Origin: an uncultured Sphingomonas sp.
GTDB lineage: Bacteria > Pseudomonadota > Alphaproteobacteria > Sphingomonadales > Sphingomonadaceae
Length of the DNA: 9,812 nucleotides
Assembly: GCA_934555855.1 (NCBI GenBank)
Contig: CAKTFL010000046.1
Span: 1-9,812 of the forward strand
Reading direction: 5' to 3'
Both the position numbers and the translations under genes were made by a program. Under the pieces are notes generated by a model. It made no database searches. It saw only the letters and a list, made by a program, of their open reading frames with translations, and was not told the DNA's origin. Below, in pieces: positions 5,102-9,812 of this stretch; position 1 is the first letter of the stretch, and each line of letters opens with the position of its first letter.

Positions 5102-5854
5102 GTGAGCCTCAAGCGAAAAGTCTCGGTCGTTGTTGCGGCGCTGCTTGCCTTTTTGGGGCTGAGCGGCGTCATCTACGCCATGACGGTGCAGCCGGTTGTG
5201 ATCGACCTCACGACGGCCGGTCGCGGCATGAGCCAGATATTGACCGTCGAAAACACCTTTGATCGGCCGCTGCCCGTGGAGACGCGGATCGAAGGGCTGA
5301 ACCTTACGCCCGACGGCGTCGCCGCTACGGGGAGCGATCCTGGGGATCTGGCCGTCTTCCCGCCCCAGGCTATCATCCAGCCAGGTCAGCGCCAGACCTT
5401 TCGGGTCCAGTATGTCGGCGATCCTGCGCTTGCCGCCAGCAAGCATTACTATGTGACGGTGGCGCAGCTTCCCGTGCAACTCGCCCAAGGCGAATCGAAC
5501 ATTCAGCTGCTCTATAACTTCCAGGTACTGGTCAGTGTCTCGCCCGACGGTGCCAAACCGGCGCTCCAGATTGGCGCAGCCGAGGTGGGCACCAACGCCG
5601 ACGGCAAGCCGGTGCCCGTAATCACCGTCAGCAATCCGGCCGGCGCGCATGGTTATCTGTCCCGCGGAAGATTGCGGATCGTGCAGTTTGACGCGGCCGG
5701 CAAGGAGCTTTTCCGTCGTCAGCTCTCTGGACCCGAAGTGCAGCAGACGGTCGGCTACGGGCTCGTCGGTGCCGGGCAGACCCGCCGCATCACCATCCCG
5801 ATCGAGCTGCCGCAGCAAGGGGGACGGATTGAGGCCGAGTTTACTGCGGACTAA
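5102..5854 (+). CDS. Periplasmic pilus chaperone (PapD/CsuC family)
   Basis: With the GTG start at 5102 the product has 250 residues, normal for periplasmic pilus chaperones. A signal peptide (Lys4-Arg5-Lys6, hydrophobic core 7-24) ends at Ile-Tyr-Ala, residue 26. The mature protein fits the two Ig-like domains of the family. The first (about 27-150) has Val-Gln-Pro-Val-Val-Ile-Asp at its start and a Val-Glu-Asn-Thr strand; the second runs about 155-250. The chaperone binds nascent pilins in the periplasm by donor-strand complementation and hands them to the usher. I cannot assign the usual cleft Arg and Lys with confidence, and the mature protein has no Cys. It overlaps the usher gene by 26 nt, so the two are translated together. 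Starting at ATG 5084 would add six residues and change little. Confidence 0.85.
   Translation: MSLKRKVSVVVAALLAFLGLSGVIYAMTVQPVVIDLTTAGRGMSQILTVENTFDRPLPVETRIEGLNLTPDGVAATGSDPGDLAVFPPQAIIQPGQRQTFRVQYVGDPALAASKHYYVTVAQLPVQLAQGESNIQLLYNFQVLVSVSPDGAKPALQIGAAEVGTNADGKPVPVITVSNPAGAHGYLSRGRLRIVQFDAAGKELFRRQLSGPEVQQTVGYGLVGAGQTRRITIPIELPQQGGRIEAEFTAD
5817..5823 (+). promoter_or_regulatory. Ribosome-binding site for the TTG start of the usher
   Basis: AAGGGGG within the chaperone coding sequence lies 5 nt before TTG 5829. Starting there gives an immediate, well-formed signal peptide, whereas the longer open frame from 5649 would put about 60 unrelated residues ahead of it. Confidence 0.55.
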
Positions 5855-8333
5855 GTCGCTGTCTCGATCACGGCTGATCGTCGCCGCTCTGGCGACAGGG
5901 CTGCTTATGCCTGCCAGCGCGATGGCGCAGGCAGGCGAGGGTCGGGTCGTGCTTCTTCCCGATGAGGATCCGGCGACACCTGCCGCCAACCCGACGGGAA
6001 AGCCGGTGGTTCTGACGACGCCGTTGATGGACGGCGCCACCTATGTCGGTGACATCACCATCACGATCGATGCCGCCGACCGAATTGAGTTCTCGGCGGC
6101 ACGACTGCTGGAACTGCTGGGGAAAAGCATCGACGCGCGCCGGATCGAGGATCTTCGCGGCGAACTCGGCCGCACCGGCGCTCTGAGCACCAGCAGCCTC
6201 CAGCGGGTAGGCATCGGCATTCGCTACAATCCTCAGGCCCTGCAGGTGGAACTGGAGATTGCCGCGGAGGCGCGGGCATCGCGATCGCTCCAACTCAGCG
6301 ACATCAACCGGGCGGCGATCGGCACCTTTGCCGAGCCCGCGCGGGTAAGCGCATATATGAACATACGCGGGTCCATCGATTATTCCTATCAGGGGCAGGA
6401 TCGCGGGCTGGCCACGCCGGTCATGTTCCTGGACGGCGCCGCGCGCGTCAGCGGAGTGGTCCTGGAAAGCGAAGCCAACTGGCAGCCGGGTGTCGGCGGG
6501 GTAGACTTCCAGCGTCGTGGCACGCGGCTCGTGTACGACGATCTCGACGACCTGATCCGCTGGAGCGCCGGCGATCTCATTCCTCTCGGCCGAGGCTTCC
6601 AGTCCTCACCGGAGATGGCGGGCGTGTCGATCTTCCGCTCCTACACCGTGCTCGATCCGCAAACGGTGGTCAGACCACGCGGCGGACGCAGCTTCCAGCT
6701 AAATCGCCGATCGACCGTGGAGGTTCGCGTCAACGAACAACTCGTGCGACGCATCGAGCTTGAGCCCGGAAATTACGATCTGCGCGATTTCCCCTTCACT
6801 CAAGGGGCGAATGACATCCGCTTGACCATCACCGACGATGCAGGCCGGGTCGACACGCTGCGTTACAACCTCTTCCTCGACCAGACACAGCTGGCGGAGG
6901 GATTAAGCGAGTTCGGCCTCTACGCAGGTGTGCTCGCGCCGCTCGGCCTTCGCGGTCCGAACTACAGCGACGAATTCGCGGCTACCGGCTTCTACCGGCG
7001 GGGTCTTACCGACCGGCTTACGCTTGGCGGCAACTTCGAAGTCGATGGCGGCGGCTGGCTGGCGGGCGCAGAGGCCGTGATCGGCACCGGCTTCGGATCG
7101 CTCGCCACCTACGTGGCGGGTTCTCGCGTCGAGCGGTTCGGCGCAGGTTGGGCGACCCTGGTGAACTTCCAGCGCCCCATCACCCGCGCCAACGGACAAT
7201 CGGACACGCTGTCGCTCTCGCTGGAGGCACGAAGCCGCAACTTCGGCCCGATCGGCACGGTCCTGCCGTTGAACCGCTTCAGGTACGAGGTCGGGGCCGG
7301 CTACAGCCGAACGCTTTCGGACAGCCTCTATGCGGGTGTCGACGGGCGCTTCTCCAAGGGGCGCGATACGCAGAGCGACGTTCACAGCGTTCGGGCAAGC
7401 ATGGGCTGGCGCATCAGCCCGGACCTCGGCTTCACTGCCGATGCTCGCTACGAGCGGGACGGCTTCGGCAGACACGTCGGCGCGTCCCTGTCGCTGACCT
7501 ACCAGCTCAGCCGTCGCTCGAACCTGCGGGCCGATTATGACACCCGCTTCAATCGGGCGCGCGTTTCGTACCAGACCTATTCGGGCACGGGTACGGGCTC
7601 CTACAACATCAACGCCGATGTTGAGCGGAGCGACTTCGGCCTCGGCGCCACGGTCAACGCCAATTATTTCCACAATCGCGCGGAGCTTGGCCTGAGCCAT
7701 TTCGGCACCTTCGACGGCGAATTCGGTCCCACCAGCCAGCGCACCTCGGTTCGGTTCGGAAGCTCACTGGCCTTTGCCGATGGTGCAGTGTCGATGGGTC
7801 GCCCCGTATTCGACAGTTTCGCCATCGTGCGGGCACATCGATCGCTCAAGGGTGCAGAAGTGCTGCTGGACCCCAGCGAAGCCGGTCCATCCGCAACAAC
7901 GGGGAAACTCGGCACGGCAATCTACCCGAGCCTGAGTTCCTATAGCGAGCGCACGATCATCATCGATGCGCCGGAGGCACCATCGGGTGTGGACCTGGGG
8001 CAGGGGACGTTCCGTTTGCTGCCGCCCTACCGCGGCGGTTATCTGCTGACAGTCGGATCCGACTATTCCGTCAGCGCAATTGGCCGCCTGATAACCCGGC
8101 AGGGCGGACCCGTCTCACTGGTCGCAGGGAGCGCAACCGAAGTGGCGCATCCTGAGCGCGAGCCCGTTGCATTGTTCACGAACGCCGATGGCCGGTTCGG
8201 TGTCACGGGACTTGCACCCGGCCGCTGGCGGATCGCCATGCTCGATCCGGAGGAAAGCCTGTTCGAGATCGTGGTGCCCGAAAATGCCGAAGGCGTCTTG
8301 CGCCTCGGCGACGTTTCACCCGTTCGGCGATGA
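5829..8333 (+). CDS. Outer-membrane usher of the Csu-type pilus (CsuD-like)
   Basis: From the TTG at 5829 the product has 834 residues, typical for ushers. A signal peptide with several Arg and Lys and a hydrophobic core (16-28) is cut after Ala-Met-Ala (residue 33). A periplasmic N-terminal domain follows, then a barrel from about residue 160. Inside it lies a plug domain near 295-350, recognisable by Val-Glu-Val-Arg-Val-Asn-Glu and Glu-Pro-Gly-Asn-Tyr-Asp-Leu-Arg-Asp-Phe-Pro. C-terminal periplasmic domains begin near Gly-Arg-Pro-Val-Phe-Asp-Ser-Phe-Ala (about 656-664). The usher receives chaperone-subunit complexes, catalyses donor-strand exchange and exports the fibre. It has no Cys at all, so it cannot carry the C-terminal disulfide known in some ushers. 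Its start lies inside the chaperone gene, implying coupled translation. It is the last pilus gene; a hairpin and then a tRNA follow. Confidence 0.92.
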   Translation: MRPSLLRTKSLSRSRLIVAALATGLLMPASAMAQAGEGRVVLLPDEDPATPAANPTGKPVVLTTPLMDGATYVGDITITIDAADRIEFSAARLLELLGKSIDARRIEDLRGELGRTGALSTSSLQRVGIGIRYNPQALQVELEIAAEARASRSLQLSDINRAAIGTFAEPARVSAYMNIRGSIDYSYQGQDRGLATPVMFLDGAARVSGVVLESEANWQPGVGGVDFQRRGTRLVYDDLDDLIRWSAGDLIPLGRGFQSSPEMAGVSIFRSYTVLDPQTVVRPRGGRSFQLNRRSTVEVRVNEQLVRRIELEPGNYDLRDFPFTQGANDIRLTITDDAGRVDTLRYNLFLDQTQLAEGLSEFGLYAGVLAPLGLRGPNYSDEFAATGFYRRGLTDRLTLGGNFEVDGGGWLAGAEAVIGTGFGSLATYVAGSRVERFGAGWATLVNFQRPITRANGQSDTLSLSLEARSRNFGPIGTVLPLNRFRYEVGAGYSRTLSDSLYAGVDGRFSKGRDTQSDVHSVRASMGWRISPDLGFTADARYERDGFGRHVGASLSLTYQLSRRSNLRADYDTRFNRARVSYQTYSGTGTGSYNINADVERSDFGLGATVNANYFHNRAELGLSHFGTFDGEFGPTSQRTSVRFGSSLAFADGAVSMGRPVFDSFAIVRAHRSLKGAEVLLDPSEAGPSATTGKLGTAIYPSLSSYSERTIIIDAPEAPSGVDLGQGTFRLLPPYRGGYLLTVGSDYSVSAIGRLITRQGGPVSLVAGSATEVAHPEREPVALFTNADGRFGVTGLAPGRWRIAMLDPEESLFEIVVPENAEGVLRLGDVSPVRR

Positions 8334-8349
8334 AGCTTGCGACGCCCGC

Positions 8350-8378
8350 TTGCGGCGATCACGCCGCTCGTCTAGTCA
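8350..8378 (+). promoter_or_regulatory. Candidate tRNA-Leu promoter with an embedded hairpin
   Basis: TTGCGG (8350-8355) and TAGTCA (8373-8378) are 17 bp apart and end 9 bp before the tRNA. The same TAGTC hexamer start occurs at the candidate promoter of tRNA-Asp. The spacer is covered by the perfect hairpin GCGGCG-ATCA-CGCCGC (8352-8367), which has no T-run and could also act as a weak terminator for the pilus transcript. Confidence 0.35.
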
Positions 8379-8387
8379 CGTCCGCGG

Positions 8388-8472
8388 GCCCCCGTGGTGG
8401 AATTGGTAGACGCGCTCGACTCAAAATCGAGTTCCGTGAGGAGTGTCGGTTCGAGTCCGACCGGGGGCACCA
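8388..8472 (+). tRNA. tRNA-Leu(CAA), CCA encoded
   Basis: The acceptor strands GCCCCCG (8388-8394) and CGGGGGC (8462-8468) pair perfectly, followed by A and an encoded CCA (8470-8472). The anticodon stem CTCGA/TCGAG encloses the loop CTCAAAA with anticodon CAA at 8422-8424, reading UUG. A long variable arm (from about 8432) marks a class II tRNA, and the T loop TTCGAGT is normal. The transporter gene starts 18 nt later. Confidence 0.97.
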
Positions 8473-8490
8473 TCTTCGAAAGGTCAGGCG

Positions 8491-9678
8491 ATGAACCGGC
8501 CCGAGCAGACCGACAAGGCCGACCTGCTGGACCTCGAATCGGCGCGTGAGCTCGGCGAGGTTGCCTATCGTCGTGATCGCCTCCTCGCTGCTTTGACACT
8601 TATCGCCGGATGCGGGCTTGCGATTGCGCTGCCATTCGCGTTGCGGGCGGGAGCTGAATTCTTCCTTCCCGTAACCGCTGCGCTAGTGATCGCAGTTGCC
8701 TTGGTGCCGATGCTGGAATGGCTGGAACGTCGCGGCCTGCCGTCCGGTCTCTCAGCCTTGTTCTGCGTCATGTTCCTGATCGTCGCCGCCAACGTGGCGA
8801 TCGCATCCATAGTGCTCCCGGCCGCCGAGTGGGTGCAGTTGATACCCGAGCGGATCGGCCGCATTCGCGAAACGCTGGCGCCGCTGCTGGATGTTTATGC
8901 GAATCTGGAGCGCTTCGTCGACGATATCGTCGCCCAATTCGGGCAGGGCGGGAGCGGCAACCAGCGCACGGTGACGGTCGAGACACCCAATTCGGTGATC
9001 GACATCATCGCGACTTCGGCTCCGCATGCCGCCGTCCAGCTCTTCTTCGCCATCCTGGTGATCTTCTTCTTCCTCGCTGGTTGGACGAGGATGCGCAAGC
9101 ATACCATCACCGGCCGGGCGAGCTTCGGCGGGGCGCTCACCACAGCGCGCGTGATCCAGCAGGTGGTCGACTCGACGGCCACCTATCTGGGCACCATCAC
9201 GGTGGTGAACATCTCGATCGGCCTGGTGGTAGCGCTGGCGCTATGGGCGATCGAGATGCCGACGCCGCTGATGTGGGGCGGCATCGTCGCGATGCTGAAC
9301 TACATCCCTTATCTCGGCCCGATCGCATCCACCTTGCTGCTCGCACTGGGTGGGCTGATGGTATTTCCCGATCCCTGGTACGCGCTTCTCCCCGCCGCCC
9401 TGTTCGCGGTGATCCACCTTGTGGAGGCGAATGTGCTCACGCCGTCGATCGTCGGGCGCAGGCTGACCATCAACCCCTTGCTGATCCTCATCTCGCTCAG
9501 CTTCTGGGCGTGGGTGTGGGGAACGACCGGTGCGCTGCTCGCCGTTCCGCTGCTGATCATCACGCGCACGGTGCTGGCAGCGGCGGGAAAGCCGGACATC
9601 GCCGGCTTCTTGTTCGAGGACGGCACCCTCACGGCGGCCGTGCACGAAGAATCTGTGGATGAATCGGCGCTTTCGTGA
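8491..9678 (+). CDS. AI-2E/PerM-family integral membrane transporter
   Basis: This 395-residue inner-membrane protein has hydrophobic segments near 31-51, 56-76, 86-110, 178-198, 233-254, 260-290, 296-310 and 326-360, about eight in all. A soluble stretch lies at 113-175, as usual in this family. Signature motifs are Asn-Tyr-Ile-Pro-Tyr-Leu-Gly-Pro (270-277), Glu-Ala-Asn-Val-Leu-Thr-Pro (312-318) and Asn-Pro-Leu (328-330). Members include the E. coli TqsA and PerM type; substrates proposed range from autoinducer-2 to ions, so no substrate can be named here. I chose the ATG at 8491, with AAAGG (8479-8483) 7 nt upstream, because a longer frame from 8443 would start inside tRNA-Leu. There is no room for a promoter between the tRNA and the gene, so it is probably read through from the tRNA. 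No functional link to the pilus genes is evident. Confidence 0.92.
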   Translation: MNRPEQTDKADLLDLESARELGEVAYRRDRLLAALTLIAGCGLAIALPFALRAGAEFFLPVTAALVIAVALVPMLEWLERRGLPSGLSALFCVMFLIVAANVAIASIVLPAAEWVQLIPERIGRIRETLAPLLDVYANLERFVDDIVAQFGQGGSGNQRTVTVETPNSVIDIIATSAPHAAVQLFFAILVIFFFLAGWTRMRKHTITGRASFGGALTTARVIQQVVDSTATYLGTITVVNISIGLVVALALWAIEMPTPLMWGGIVAMLNYIPYLGPIASTLLLALGGLMVFPDPWYALLPAALFAVIHLVEANVLTPSIVGRRLTINPLLILISLSFWAWVWGTTGALLAVPLLIITRTVLAAAGKPDIAGFLFEDGTLTAAVHEESVDESALS

Positions 9679-9696
9679 AAAGCGCGCGTCACTTGC

Positions 9697-9725
9697 TTGA
9701 CACCCCAGCGGGTGTCGATTAGTCG
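9697..9725 (+). promoter_or_regulatory. tRNA-Asp promoter candidate overlapping a 9-bp stem-loop
   Basis: A perfect -35 hexamer, TTGACA (9697-9702), is followed after 17 bp by TAGTCG (9720-9725), 14 bp before the tRNA. The same bases start a hairpin: GACACCC (9699-9705), loop CAGC, GGGTGTC (9710-9716), extended by T9698-G9717 and T9697-A9718. The hairpin lies 18 nt after the transporter stop and could end that transcript, though only TT follows it. Confidence 0.5.
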
Positions 9726-9739
9726 CCGCCCCACACCAA

Positions 9740-9812
<73 letters not shown>

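Noticed and set aside
5649..5828. Longer usher starting at 5649
   Set aside because: The added residues are an out-of-frame reading of the chaperone gene and would bury the signal peptide about 60 residues in.
5054..6040. 328-codon open frame on the - strand over the chaperone and usher start
   Set aside because: It is antisense to well-supported genes, with no domain or ribosome site.
8443..8490. Transporter start at GTG 8443
   Set aside because: It lies inside tRNA-Leu; ATG 8491 has its own ribosome site.
8718..9662. 314-codon + strand frame inside the transporter gene
   Set aside because: It is a +1-type shadow rich in Arg, His and Gly, while the other frame has family motifs and membrane segments.

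Overview
The window looks like chromosomal DNA of a high-GC alphaproteobacterium, most likely a sphingomonad (Sphingomonas or a close genus). This is inferred from the protein style (a sphingomonad-type TonB receptor with a Gly/Pro-rich loop, and Csu-like pilins with AxA-Q signal cleavage sites), the GC-rich coding and the use of GTG and TTG starts. No marker gene proves the genus. All protein genes and both tRNAs read on the + strand.

Layout. (1) 1-1050 holds the C-terminal part of a TonB-dependent outer-membrane receptor, cut by the left edge. (2) 1162-1791 encodes a NarL/FixJ-type two-component response regulator; no sensor kinase is visible. It is bracketed by two copies of a 19-bp element (1082-1100 and 1792-1810). 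The second contains a perfect inverted repeat and lies upstream of the pilus genes. (3) 1925-8333 is an archaic, Csu-type chaperone-usher pilus locus: three tightly packed subunit genes (1925-2533, 2533-3036, 3038-4063), a separately led and probably abundant pilin (4202-4765), a 57-residue helical protein of unknown role (4819-4992), the periplasmic chaperone (5102-5854) and the outer-membrane usher (5829-8333). (4) 8388-8472 is tRNA-Leu(CAA). (5) 8491-9678 encodes an AI-2E/PerM-family membrane protein starting 18 nt after the tRNA. (6) 9740-9812 is tRNA-Asp(GUC), complete except for its last bases at the right edge.

How the parts work together. Subunits cross the inner membrane by Sec, the chaperone caps them in the periplasm, and the usher assembles and exports the fibre. 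The two-domain 341-residue subunit resembles a tip protein, and the 187-residue pilin the shaft. The response regulator is the obvious candidate controller, through the inverted repeat at 1792-1807. The pilin at 4202 has its own leader, and a 12-bp stem-loop follows it, which suggests its level is set apart from the assembly genes. The system is a variant of a known pilus class. The less explained parts are the paired operator-like element, the small protein inside the pilus locus, the Cys-pair-only pilin subtype, and the tRNA-Leu/transporter arrangement.

There is no stretch above 300 bases without a gene; the largest gaps (111, 133, 138 and 109 nt) are described as regulatory features or in neighbouring entries. 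I saw no insertion sequence, CRISPR array, prophage gene or origin.
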